Source: Bacillota bacterium
GTDB taxonomy: Bacteria; Bacillota; Clostridia; Christensenellales; SZUA-584
Assembly (NCBI GenBank): GCA_023412005.1
Contig: JAEYOE010000012.1
Location: 62,001-126,000 of the forward strand
Direction of reading: 5' to 3'
DNA length: 64,000 bases
Below, in pieces: positions 41,201 to 50,075 of this stretch. Position numbers and translations under genes: made by a program. Every line of letters starts with the position of its first letter. Position 1 is the first letter of the stretch. The notes under the pieces are model-generated. The model searched no databases. It saw nothing but the letters and a program-made list of their open reading frames with translations, and was not told the DNA's origin.

Positions 41201-42200
41201 CATCGGGCAGGTGCTCGAAGTGCATCTTGGGTATGTGGCGAGAGCCATGGGCTGGCACATCGCGACGCCGGTTTTCGATGGCGCGACAGAGGATGACATT
41301 ATGGACCTCTTTAAGCAGCTCGGCCTTGAACCTGACGGTAAAACGGTGCTTTACGACGGCCGCAGCGGCGAAGCGTTTGAAAACCGCGTCACCGTCGGTT
41401 ATATGTATATTTTAAAACTGCATCATCTCGTAGACGATAAAATCCACGCGCGTTCCACGGGCCCGTATTCGCTGGTCACACAGCAGCCGCTCGGCGGTAA
41501 AGCGCAGTTCGGCGGACAGCGTTTCGGTGAAATGGAAGTGTGGGCGCTGGAGGCTTACGGCGCGGCGAACACGCTGCAGGAAATTCTCACCGTTAAGTCG
41601 GACGACGTGGTGGGGCGTGTAAAAACCTACGAGGCGATTGTTAAGGGCGAGAACATACCGGAACCGGGCGTTCCTGAATCGTTCAAAGTGCTGATCAAAG
41701 AAATGCAGTCGCTGGCGCTGGATGTAAAGGTTATCGGCGATGTGGGTGAAGAGATCGCCATTCGCGAAAGCGTTGATGATGACATGAACGGCCTCGAGGT
41801 AAACATTGAGGGCTCCGAGCACGACGCACCGGAAAAACGTTCCGAAAAAGTGCGTGATGAGGACTTCTCTAACTTGAGCTTTGACGAAATCGATGTGCCG
41901 GATCTTGACGACCTTGATGACGATATCGATCTTGACATCGACAGCATGAAGAGCCGCCGCAGCAAGAGTGATGACTTAGACATCGATGACTTTGACGATG
42001 ACGATTTTGAGAGCGATGAGCTTGATGATTACACCGAAGACGATGAAGACGGTGTGTATGAAAAAGACAGCATCTTTGACAGCGATTATAACGGCAAGAA
42101 GTACAAAGATGATTTTGACGACATAGAAATTGAATCTCTCGACGGCCTGATCGATGATGACGACAGCCTGTTTGATGACGATTACGATGACAAAGAGTAG
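38271..42200 (+). CDS. rpoB: RNA polymerase beta subunit with long acidic C-terminal tail
   Basis: The core catalytic subunit of RNA polymerase. The 1309 residues show [20 protein letters not shown], the rifampicin-binding cluster [20 protein letters not shown] (from about 481) followed by [11 protein letters not shown], and [28 protein letters not shown] and [21 protein letters not shown] are also present. The usual rifampicin-resistance positions (D of QFMDQ, H of THKRR, S of RRLSA) are wild type. The protein does not stop after the canonical [10 protein letters not shown] region but continues from about residue 1182 for about 128 residues. That tail is dominated by Asp and Glu ([52 protein letters not shown]). 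First gene of the operon. Confidence 0.97.
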   Translation: [1309 protein letters not shown]

Positions 42201-42237
42201 ATAAGTTTTTTGGCATAAACGAGAGGAGAGGAATTCT

Positions 42238-45200
42238 TTGTTCGAACTTGGCAATTTTGATTCCATTCAGATTGGTTTGGCATCCCCGGAAAAGATAAGG
42301 GAGTGGTCGAGAGGTGAGGTCAAAAAGCCCGAAACCATTAACTATCGCACGCTGAAACCCGAAAAGGACGGCTTGTTTTGCGAGCGTATTTTCGGGCCGA
42401 CGAAAGATTGGGAGTGCCATTGCGGACGCTACAAGCGTGTGCGCTATAAGGGCATCATCTGCGATAAATGCGGCGTTGAAGTGACGCGCGCTAAGGTGCG
42501 TCGTGAGCGTATGGGCCATATCGAGCTGGCTGCGCCGGTCTCGCACATTTGGTACTTTAAAGGCATTCCGTCGCGCATGGGACTGCTGCTGGATATGTCG
42601 CCGCGCGATTTAGAGAAGGTGCTTTATTTCGCGTCGTTTGTGGTGACAGATCCCGGCAACACACCGCTTGATTATAAGCAGTTGCTTAATGACAAAGAAC
42701 TGCGTGAAAATCAAGAAAAGTATGGCGAAGACGCTTTTGTAGCCAAAATGGGCGCGGAAGGTGTGAAGGATCTCCTCAAGCACATCGACCTTAACAAGAC
42801 AAGCAAAGAGCTTAAAAAAGAGCTGGAAACCTGCACGGGCCAAAAACGCGTGCGTGCCATCAAACGTCTTGAGGTGGTGGAAGCGTTCCGTCAGTCGGGC
42901 AACAAACCCGAATGGATCGTGCTCGACTGCATTCCGATCATCCCGCCGGAACTGCGTCCGATGGTTCAGCTCGACGGCGGCCGGTTTGCGACGAGCGACC
43001 TTAACGATTTATACCGCCGCGTAATCAACCGCAACAACCGTTTAAACAGGCTGCTTGCGCTGCGCGCGCCGGACATTATTGTAAGAAATGAAAAACGCAT
43101 GCTGCAGGAAGCTGTGGATGCGCTGATTGACAACGGACGCCGCGGACGCCCTGTAACGGGCCCGGGCAACAGACCGTTAAAATCCCTTTCCGATATGCTG
43201 CGCGGCAAGCAGGGACGTTTCCGTCAGAACCTGCTTGGCAAGCGCGTGGACTACAGCGGCCGAAGCGTTATCGTGGTGGGGCCGGATTTGAAAATGTATC
43301 AGTGCGGGCTTCCCAAAGAAATGGCGCTGGAGCTGTTTAAACCGTTTGTGATGAAGAAGCTCGTGGAAGACGGGCTTGCTCATAATATTAAAAGCGCAAA
43401 GCGCATGGTGGAACGTGTGCGTCCCGAGGTGTGGGGCGTGCTCGAAACGGTCATTAAAGACCATCCCGTGCTGTTAAACCGCGCCCCCACGCTGCATCGC
43501 CTCGGCATTCAGGCGTTTGAGCCGGTGCTGGTGGAAGGCAAAGCGCTGAAACTGCATCCGCTCGTTTGTACCGCATACAACGCGGACTTCGACGGTGACC
43601 AGATGGCCGTGCACGTGCCGCTCTCGGTAGAGGCACAGGCCGAATGCCGGTTCCTGATGCTGGCCGCAAACAACATATTGAAGCCGCAGGACGGCAAGCC
43701 GGTGGTGAGCCCTACGCAGGACATGGTTATCGGCAGCTACTACTTAACCATACACCGTGAAGGTGTGCGTGGTGAGGGCAAGTATTTCGCGTCGCCCGAA
43801 GAAGCGGTGATTGCGTATCAGACTGGCGAGATCGGTCTGCAGGCGATGATCAATGTGCGCTTGACAAAGGTGACAAACGGCGTGAAACGCAGCCGCATTT
43901 TGCAGACGACACCGGGCAGACTGATATTCAACGAGGCCATACCTCAGGACCTCGGGTTTGTGGACAGAACGCAGCCCGACAGTGACTTTTTACTGGAGGT
44001 CGATTTCCTTGCGGGCAAAAAGCAGCTGGGGAAAATCGTTGATTTCTGCTACAGAAAGCACGGCGAAACAAAGACGGCTGCCATGCTCGACGAAATCAAA
44101 CGCCTTGGGTTCCACTATTCCACAGTGGGTGCCATTACAATCAGCGTCAGCGACATCGTGATTCCGGAAGCCAAAGCACAGTATATCCAGAACGCCGAGG
44201 AAAAGGTTGTTGAAATTGAGAAGAAGTTTAAAAGAGGCTTCTTAACGAATAAAGAAAGAAAAGAAAACGTCATCAAGGTGTGGGCGGATACCACAAACCT
44301 TGTGACCGACGCGCTGATGGATGGCCTCAGCGAGTTCAATCCGGTTTACATGATGGCCAATTCGGGCGCCAGAGGATCCACGAACCAGATTCGTCAGCTG
44401 GCGGGCATGCGCGGCCTCATGGCCGACCCGTCGGGCGAAATCATCGAGATTCCGATACGCGCGAATTTCCGCGAAGGTCTCACGGTGCTCGAGTTCTTCA
44501 TCTCGACGCACGGCGCGAGAAAAGGCCTTGCCGATACGGCGCTTCGTACCGCAGACTCCGGCTATCTGACACGCCGTCTTGTCGACGTCAGTCAGGATGT
44601 GATTGTGAGAGAGCATGACTGCCTGAAGGAAGGCGATCCGGTCAGAGGTATTTTGGTTGAGGATATCTACGAGGGCAAAGAAATTATTGAGCCGTTTATC
44701 GACAGAATTTTCGGCCGTTATGCGGCAGCGGATATCATTGACCCGAAGACGGGTGATGTGATTGTTCATACCAATGAGATGATCAGCTACGATGCCTGCC
44801 GCCGTATTGAAGCCGCCGGCATCAAGAGCGCGAGCATCCGTACTGTTCTCACATGCAAAACGCAGCATGGTGTGTGCTCTAAGTGCTACGGTTCGGATAT
44901 GTCGTCCGGCAAAACGGTCAGCATCGGCGAAGCGGTGGGCATCATCGCGGCGCAGTCGATTGGTGAACCGGGTACACAGCTCACCATGCGTACGTTCCAT
45001 ACGGGCGGCGTTGCGGGCGAAGATATTACACACGGTCTGCCGCGTGTTGAGGAGCTTTTTGAAGCGAGAAAACCAAAAGGTCTTGCTGTTATCAGTGAAA
45101 TTGCGGGCACGGTGTCTCTGGGAGACAACCGCCGCAAGCAGGAGATCACCGTCACAAGCGAAGATGGAGTGGCCGAGGTTTATTCCATACCGTTCGGTTC

Positions 45201-45852
45201 TCGCATCAAGGTGAAGGAAGGCCAAGTTATAGAAGCGGGCGACGAGCTGACAGAAGGCTCCATCAACCCGAACGATATCTTAAAGATCAAAGGCGCCAAG
45301 GGTGTGCAGAACTATCTGCTGAAAGAAGTTCAGATGGTTTACCGCCTGCAGGGCGTGGAAATATCCGATAAGCACATTGAAGTCATCATCAGACAGATGC
45401 TCAAGAAGTGCAAAATCGAGGATGCGGGCGATACCGATCTGCTGCCCGGTTCACTGGTGGATATCTATCAGTTCGATTCCGAGAATGAGCGGATCATCCG
45501 CGAAGGCAAAAAGCCCGCGACAGCCAAACGTGTGCTACTCGGCATAACAAAGGCATCGCTTGCGACCGACTCATTCCTGTCGGCTGCGTCGTTCCAGGAA
45601 ACTACCAGGGTGCTGACGGAAGCGGCGATAAAGGGCAAGTCCGATCCGCTGCTGGGCCTTAAGGAGAACGTGATTATCGGCAAGCTGATACCGGCCGGAA
45701 CGGGCATGAAGCGTTATAAAAATATAGACGTGATAAAGAATATACTTAACGAAGATATCGTGCCCGATTTAAAGAGACACGAAACGCAGCTGCAAAGCGC
45801 GCTGCTCGATGGGTATGACGATCCCGTAGAGTTGAACGCAGAGCTGTTGTAA
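42238..45852 (+). CDS. rpoC: RNA polymerase beta' subunit
   Basis: A 1204-residue catalytic subunit. The N-terminal zinc site is CHCGRYKRVRYKGIICDKCG. RQNLLGKRVDYSGRSVIVVGP and the Mg-binding triad NADFDGDQM (Asp450, Asp452, Asp454) are intact. The trigger loop RTFHTGGVAG, the second Cys cluster (CKTQHGVCSKCYG) and a C-terminal AASFQETTRVLTEAAIKG are also present. It begins with TTG, supported by AGGAGAGG six bases upstream. It follows rpoB after 37 bp and is followed by an unusual membrane-protein gene instead of going directly to the L7Ae-like gene. Confidence 0.97.
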   Translation: MFELGNFDSIQIGLASPEKIREWSRGEVKKPETINYRTLKPEKDGLFCERIFGPTKDWECHCGRYKRVRYKGIICDKCGVEVTRAKVRRERMGHIELAAPVSHIWYFKGIPSRMGLLLDMSPRDLEKVLYFASFVVTDPGNTPLDYKQLLNDKELRENQEKYGEDAFVAKMGAEGVKDLLKHIDLNKTSKELKKELETCTGQKRVRAIKRLEVVEAFRQSGNKPEWIVLDCIPIIPPELRPMVQLDGGRFATSDLNDLYRRVINRNNRLNRLLALRAPDIIVRNEKRMLQEAVDALIDNGRRGRPVTGPGNRPLKSLSDMLRGKQGRFRQNLLGKRVDYSGRSVIVVGPDLKMYQCGLPKEMALELFKPFVMKKLVEDGLAHNIKSAKRMVERVRPEVWGVLETVIKDHPVLLNRAPTLHRLGIQAFEPVLVEGKALKLHPLVCTAYNADFDGDQMAVHVPLSVEAQAECRFLMLAANNILKPQDGKPVVSPTQDMVIGSYYLTIHREGVRGEGKYFASPEEAVIAYQTGEIGLQAMINVRLTKVTNGVKRSRILQTTPGRLIFNEAIPQDLGFVDRTQPDSDFLLEVDFLAGKKQLGKIVDFCYRKHGETKTAAMLDEIKRLGFHYSTVGAITISVSDIVIPEAKAQYIQNAEEKVVEIEKKFKRGFLTNKERKENVIKVWADTTNLVTDALMDGLSEFNPVYMMANSGARGSTNQIRQLAGMRGLMADPSGEIIEIPIRANFREGLTVLEFFISTHGARKGLADTALRTADSGYLTRRLVDVSQDVIVREHDCLKEGDPVRGILVEDIYEGKEIIEPFIDRIFGRYAAADIIDPKTGDVIVHTNEMISYDACRRIEAAGIKSASIRTVLTCKTQHGVCSKCYGSDMSSGKTVSIGEAVGIIAAQSIGEPGTQLTMRTFHTGGVAGEDITHGLPRVEELFEARKPKGLAVISEIAGTVSLGDNRRKQEITVTSEDGVAEVYSIPFGSRIKVKEGQVIEAGDELTEGSINPNDILKIKGAKGVQNYLLKEVQMVYRLQGVEISDKHIEVIIRQMLKKCKIEDAGDTDLLPGSLVDIYQFDSENERIIREGKKPATAKRVLLGITKASLATDSFLSAASFQETTRVLTEAAIKGKSDPLLGLKENVIIGKLIPAGTGMKRYKNIDVIKNILNEDIVPDLKRHETQLQSALLDGYDDPVELNAELL

Positions 45853-45876
45853 ACGCGATGATTGGGGAAAGTGAAT

Positions 45877-46599
45877 ATGCCGAAAAACGAGAAATGTGTG
45901 GTCACAGACAGTGTTATATGCAAATGGATCGGCAAAGACTGCAAGGATTGTTATCTGAATGAAATAAAGGATGATTCAGATACTAAAAAAGTTCTTGAGG
46001 ATTTTGAGGTGATGCTGTCGCTGCTACCCGATGAGTTTGATACCTTGCAGGGTGACGATTGCGGTTTTTGCAAAAGCGAGCCCAAGAAACGAGCCTGGTA
46101 TGCGACGATTGATCTGGCCCACGCCGAACCCGAGCATAAGCGCGGCATGTTTTTTGGCATGGGTAAAAAGGTACGACAGAGAATCGGAACGATACTACCT
46201 GTATCTATATCAATGTGCAGTGATTGCCGCAGAAATTTCCGTATGGCGGAAACGATGAAATGGTTGATGATGCTTATTTTCGGCGGTATCGGTTTCGGCA
46301 TCTGCTTCATCCCCGCTATTAACACGAATCAGATTATGCCTTACGCGGCGATATTAGGCGGCATTCTTGTCGGATACATCGCAGGGAAAATCATTTCGAG
46401 CGTGTATGTTGAAAAAAAGAGCGCAAAAACAAGGTTTAATGTGTTCGATATCCCGGTCTGCGCCCGAATGAAAGACGCCGGATGGTTTACCATTCAGGAC
46501 GAAGGCCCTGTGACACGCTTTATCTACTCTAAAAAGCCGAGGATCAAGAAACTTAGTGATATCGGTATCGAGCAGGGAAAAGGGCAGGAAAACATTTAG
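45877..46599 (+). CDS. Cys-rich two-helix membrane protein inserted in the rpo-str operon
   Basis: A 240-residue protein of unknown function. The N-terminal 120 residues carry several Cys motifs (CKWIGKDCKDC, CGFCKSEPKKR, CSDCRR), arranged like paired zinc ribbons. Two adjacent transmembrane helices follow (about residues 130-148 and 152-172, MLIFGGIGFGICFIP, ILGGILVGYIAGKII), then a basic cytosolic tail (SAKTRFNVFDIPVC). It starts at ATG 45877, 24 bp after rpoC, with GGGGAAAG upstream. Its place between rpoC and the L7Ae-like gene, where other Firmicutes have no gene, is unusual. It is probably co-transcribed with rpoBC. Confidence 0.8.
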   Translation: MPKNEKCVVTDSVICKWIGKDCKDCYLNEIKDDSDTKKVLEDFEVMLSLLPDEFDTLQGDDCGFCKSEPKKRAWYATIDLAHAEPEHKRGMFFGMGKKVRQRIGTILPVSISMCSDCRRNFRMAETMKWLMMLIFGGIGFGICFIPAINTNQIMPYAAILGGILVGYIAGKIISSVYVEKKSAKTRFNVFDIPVCARMKDAGWFTIQDEGPVTRFIYSKKPRIKKLSDIGIEQGKGQENI

Positions 46600-46698
46600 C
46601 ACAATCTGAACATTGATGAGCATTGACAATAAAAAAGCCTAATGTTAAAATGGCTCTGCTTGTGTTTTGGGGCTTTATCTGTCATGGAGGTTTTTTGT

Positions 46699-46953
46699 AT
46701 GGCGCATGAGCTTTCCGCACAGCAAAGAGTTGCGGGCTTAAAGCAGGTGATGCGCTGTGCGCGCGAGTCTGCGCTCGATAAAGTATACATTGCCAAGGAT
46801 GCGGACGAGAACATTATCGCCAAGCTCAAGGCAGAATGTGACAAACATCGGATTCCATATGATATGTCGCTGACAATGTATCAAATCGGCACGGCATGTG
46901 AAATTGAAGTGGGCAGTGCTTGCGCCGGCGTTTTAAAACAAAGTAAATTATAG
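46699..46953 (+). CDS. L7Ae-family ribosomal/k-turn-binding protein (YbxF-like)
   Basis: An 84-residue RNA-binding protein of the L7Ae/L30e/S12e/Gadd45 family: GLKQVMRCARESALDKVYIA, KDADENIIAKLKAECDKHRI, MYQIGTACEIEVGSACAGVL. In Bacillus the homologue YbxF binds k-turn RNA and sits between rpoC and rpsL, as here. ATG 46699 is preceded by GGAGG; the frame is open upstream but without support. It lies 72 bp before rpsL. Confidence 0.9.
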   Translation: MAHELSAQQRVAGLKQVMRCARESALDKVYIAKDADENIIAKLKAECDKHRIPYDMSLTMYQIGTACEIEVGSACAGVLKQSKL

Positions 46954-47025
46954 ATTAATCCCCTTAAATGGGTTGCGAGGGGTTCTTATAAACAGTTAAA
47001 AAATAAAGGAGGTGAAGACCCGAAT

Positions 47026-47400
47026 ATGCCAACAATTAATCAGCTCGTGAAACAAGGCAGAAAGACGGCAGAAACAAAGAGCAATTCTCCTATACTGAAG
47101 CAGTGCCCTCAGAAGAGAGGCGTTTGCCTGACAGTGAGAACGATGACTCCGAAAAAGCCGAATTCCGCTTTAAGAAAAATAGCCAGAGTTCGCCTGGTCA
47201 ATGGCATGGAAGGTACAGCGTACATTCCCGGTATTGGCCACAATCTTCAGGAGCACTCAGTGGTGCTTATCAGAGGCGGCAGAGTGAAAGACCTGCCGGG
47301 CGTTAGATATCATATAGTCAGAGGCGCTCTCGACAGCGCGGGAGTGGCTAACAGAAAGCAGGCTCGCAGCAAATACGGAGCCAAGAGACCGAAGAAGTAA
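47026..47400 (+). CDS. rpsL: 30S ribosomal protein S12
   Basis: A 124-residue S12, the decoding-centre protein. It has PTINQLVKQGRKTAETKSNS, CPQKRGVCLTVRTMTPKKPN, SALRKIARVRL and GGRVKDLPGVRYHIVRGALD, ending KYGAKRPKK. The Lys residues whose replacement gives streptomycin resistance (TPKKPNSALRK and VKDLPG) are wild type. AAAGGAGGTGA lies eight bases before the ATG. First of rpsL-rpsG-fusA-tuf in the standard order. Confidence 0.98.
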   Translation: MPTINQLVKQGRKTAETKSNSPILKQCPQKRGVCLTVRTMTPKKPNSALRKIARVRLVNGMEGTAYIPGIGHNLQEHSVVLIRGGRVKDLPGVRYHIVRGALDSAGVANRKQARSKYGAKRPKK

Positions 47401-47418
47401 TATTTAGGAGGATTCAAC

Positions 47419-47889
47419 ATGCCAAGACGCGGAGGCGCTCCTAAGCATGATGTCCTGCCCGATCCGATATTCAAATCGACCATGCTGACAAAGCTCATCA
47501 ATCAGGTGATGCTGGACGGCAAAAAAGGAACGGCGCAGAAAATCTGCTATGAAGCGTTTGATATTATCAAAGAAAAGTTAGGCCTTGAACCTCTTGAAGT
47601 CTTTGAGAAGGCGATGGATAACATCATGCCTGTTCTTGAGGTTAAGGCAAGAAGAGTCGGCGGTGCCACCTATCAGGTGCCTATCGAAGTGCGTCCGGAC
47701 AGACGCCAGACGCTGGGGATCCGGTGGCTCGTGACAAATACCAGAAAAAGAAACGAACGTACTATGAAGCAACGGTTGGCCGGTGAGATAATGGATGCCT
47801 ATAACGGAACTGGCGGCAGCGTGAAAAAGCGCGAGGATACGCACAAGATGGCCGAGGCCAACAGAGCGTTTGCGCATTACAGGTGGTAG
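47419..47889 (+). CDS. rpsG: 30S ribosomal protein S7
   Basis: A 156-residue primary 16S rRNA-binding protein of the small-subunit head. It has MPRRGGAPKHDVLPDPIFKS, IMPVLEVKARRVGGATYQVP, RQTLGIRWLV and KREDTHKMAEANRAFAHYRW. AGGAGG lies eight bases before the ATG, 18 bp after rpsL. Confidence 0.98.
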   Translation: MPRRGGAPKHDVLPDPIFKSTMLTKLINQVMLDGKKGTAQKICYEAFDIIKEKLGLEPLEVFEKAMDNIMPVLEVKARRVGGATYQVPIEVRPDRRQTLGIRWLVTNTRKRNERTMKQRLAGEIMDAYNGTGGSVKKREDTHKMAEANRAFAHYRW

Positions 47890-47912
47890 CATGAATTTAA
47901 AGGAGATTAGCA

Positions 47913-49973
47913 GTGCCCAGAAAATATCCGCTTGAAAAAACAAGAAATATAGGCATTATGGCGCATATTGACGCGGGCAAAACCACCACGACAGAGCGTG
48001 TGCTGTTTTATACCGGCAGAACCTATAAGATTGGTGAAACGCATGAAGGCGCGGCTGTGATGGACTGGATGGAACAGGAGCAGGAGCGCGGAATCACGAT
48101 TACGTCTGCGGCAACCACTGCCGAGTGGCGCGGCCACCGTGTCAATATCATTGACACACCCGGCCACGTTGACTTTACGGTAGAGGTGGAACGTTCGCTG
48201 CGCGTGCTTGATGGTGCCGTGGCTGTGTTCTGTGCCAAGGGCGGCGTTGAGCCGCAGTCTGAAACTGTTTGGAGACAGGCAACGAAGTACAATGTACCGC
48301 GTATTGCCTATGTCAACAAAATGGACATCATGGGTGCCGACTTTATGAACGTTGTCGATATGATGAGGGAAAGGCTTAAGGCCAACCCCGTACCGATTCA
48401 GCTGCCGATTGGCAAGGAAGAGACCTTCAAGGGAATGATCGACCTTATCAACATGGATGCGCTGGTTTATATCGATGAGCTCGGAACCCAGTCTGAAAGG
48501 GTGCCAATTCCGGACGATATGAAGGAGCTTGCGGAGGAATACCGTGTAAAGCTAATCGAAGCCGTTGCGGAACACAATGATAAGCTGCTCGAGAAGTATT
48601 TCGAGGGCGAAGAGATTAAGCGCGAAGAATTGATTGCCGCCATTCGTGAGGCGACGATCGCTCTTGACATGGTTCCCGTCACATGCGGATCGTCTTATCG
48701 CAACAAGGGCGTACAGCCGCTGCTCGACTGCATTATCGATTTCATGCCGTCACCACTTGATATTCCGCCGATTACCGGCAAGAATGCCAAAGACGAGGAT
48801 GAAGTTCGCAAAGCAGATGACAACGAGCCGTTTGCCGCATTGGCCTTCAAGATCATGGCTGATCCGTTTGTCGGAAAGCTCGCCTTTATGCGCGTGTACT
48901 CCGGCACATTGAACACGGGCAGCTATGTGTACAATTCAACGAAGGAAAAGCGCGAAAGAATCGGCCGTTTGCTTCAGATGCATGCCAACTCGCGTGAGGA
49001 GATTGAAGAGGTCACAGCGGGCGATATCGCCGCAGCCGTGGGCTTTAAGCAAATCACCACGGGCGATACGCTGTGTGACGACAAGCATCCGATCATTTTA
49101 GAGAAGATGGAGTTCCCCGAGCCGGTTATTGAGGTGGCGATTGAACCCAAAACCAAAGCCGGTCAGGACAAGATGACAATGGCGCTGATGCGTCTCGCCG
49201 AAGAAGACCCCACCTTCAGAACATATACCGATCAGGAAACCGGACAGACGATCATCGCGGGCATGGGTGAGTTGCATCTTGAAATCATCGTTGACCGTAT
49301 GATGCGCGAGTATAAGGTAGAAGCCAAGGTCGGTAAACCGCAGGTATCGTACCGTGAGACCATACGCAAAGCCGTTACAGCCACGGGGCTTTACAAGAAG
49401 CAGTCGGGCGGCAGAGGCCAATTCGGTCACGCCGTTATCACGATTGAACCGCTTGAACCGGGCAGCGGGTATGAGTTTGTCGACAAAATTGTGGGCGGCG
49501 TTATTCCCAAGGAATACATTCCCCCAATTGATGCCGGTATTCAGGAAGCCGCGAAAAACGGTGTACTGGCCGGTTTTGAAGTGATGGACTTCAGAGTCAC
49601 ACTCATCGACGGATCGTATCACGAGGTGGACTCGTCGGAAATCGCGTTTAAGATCGCGGGATCGATGGCGTTTAAGGAAGCGATGCAAAAGGCCTCGCCT
49701 GTGCTTTTAGAGCCCATTATGGCTGTAGAAGTCCATGTCCCGGATGATTATCTCGGAGACATTATGGGTAACCTGAATTCAAGAAGAGGCCACATTGAAG
49801 GAACGGAAATGCGCGGCGGTGTACAGGTCATCCGTGCGGCAACACCGCTTTCCGAAATGTTTGGCTACGCGACGGATCTTCGGAGCCGGACGCAAGGCCG
49901 CGGCACATTTACAATGCAGTTCTCGCATTACAACGAAGTGCCAAAGAGCATTGCAGAAAAGATTATAGGATAG
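47913..49973 (+). CDS. fusA: Elongation factor G
   Basis: A translational GTPase that drives ribosomal translocation. The 686 residues show G1 AHIDAGKTTTTERVLFYTG, switch region EQERGITITSAATT, G3 DTPGHVDF and G4 NKMD. Domain IV has RETIRKAVTATGLYKKQSGG and RGQFGH, and the C-terminus reads MQFSHYNEVPKSIAEKII. It starts at GTG with AAAGGAGA upstream, 23 bp after rpsG. Confidence 0.98.
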   Translation: MPRKYPLEKTRNIGIMAHIDAGKTTTTERVLFYTGRTYKIGETHEGAAVMDWMEQEQERGITITSAATTAEWRGHRVNIIDTPGHVDFTVEVERSLRVLDGAVAVFCAKGGVEPQSETVWRQATKYNVPRIAYVNKMDIMGADFMNVVDMMRERLKANPVPIQLPIGKEETFKGMIDLINMDALVYIDELGTQSERVPIPDDMKELAEEYRVKLIEAVAEHNDKLLEKYFEGEEIKREELIAAIREATIALDMVPVTCGSSYRNKGVQPLLDCIIDFMPSPLDIPPITGKNAKDEDEVRKADDNEPFAALAFKIMADPFVGKLAFMRVYSGTLNTGSYVYNSTKEKRERIGRLLQMHANSREEIEEVTAGDIAAAVGFKQITTGDTLCDDKHPIILEKMEFPEPVIEVAIEPKTKAGQDKMTMALMRLAEEDPTFRTYTDQETGQTIIAGMGELHLEIIVDRMMREYKVEAKVGKPQVSYRETIRKAVTATGLYKKQSGGRGQFGHAVITIEPLEPGSGYEFVDKIVGGVIPKEYIPPIDAGIQEAAKNGVLAGFEVMDFRVTLIDGSYHEVDSSEIAFKIAGSMAFKEAMQKASPVLLEPIMAVEVHVPDDYLGDIMGNLNSRRGHIEGTEMRGGVQVIRAATPLSEMFGYATDLRSRTQGRGTFTMQFSHYNEVPKSIAEKIIG

Positions 49974-50075
49974 TTTCCCATGATATGAAACGGGCATGCA
50001 GCGTGAACAGCATTCAAAAGGTCCGTTTATAAACCAAATATGATTGAAAGCAAGAATGATTAGGAGGAGAAATCA

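Noticed and set aside
41100..42200. Acidic end of rpoB as a frameshift artefact
   Set aside because: The reading frame is continuous, codon use is normal, and rpoC starts with a proper ribosome site 37 bp after the stop, so the tail is considered real.
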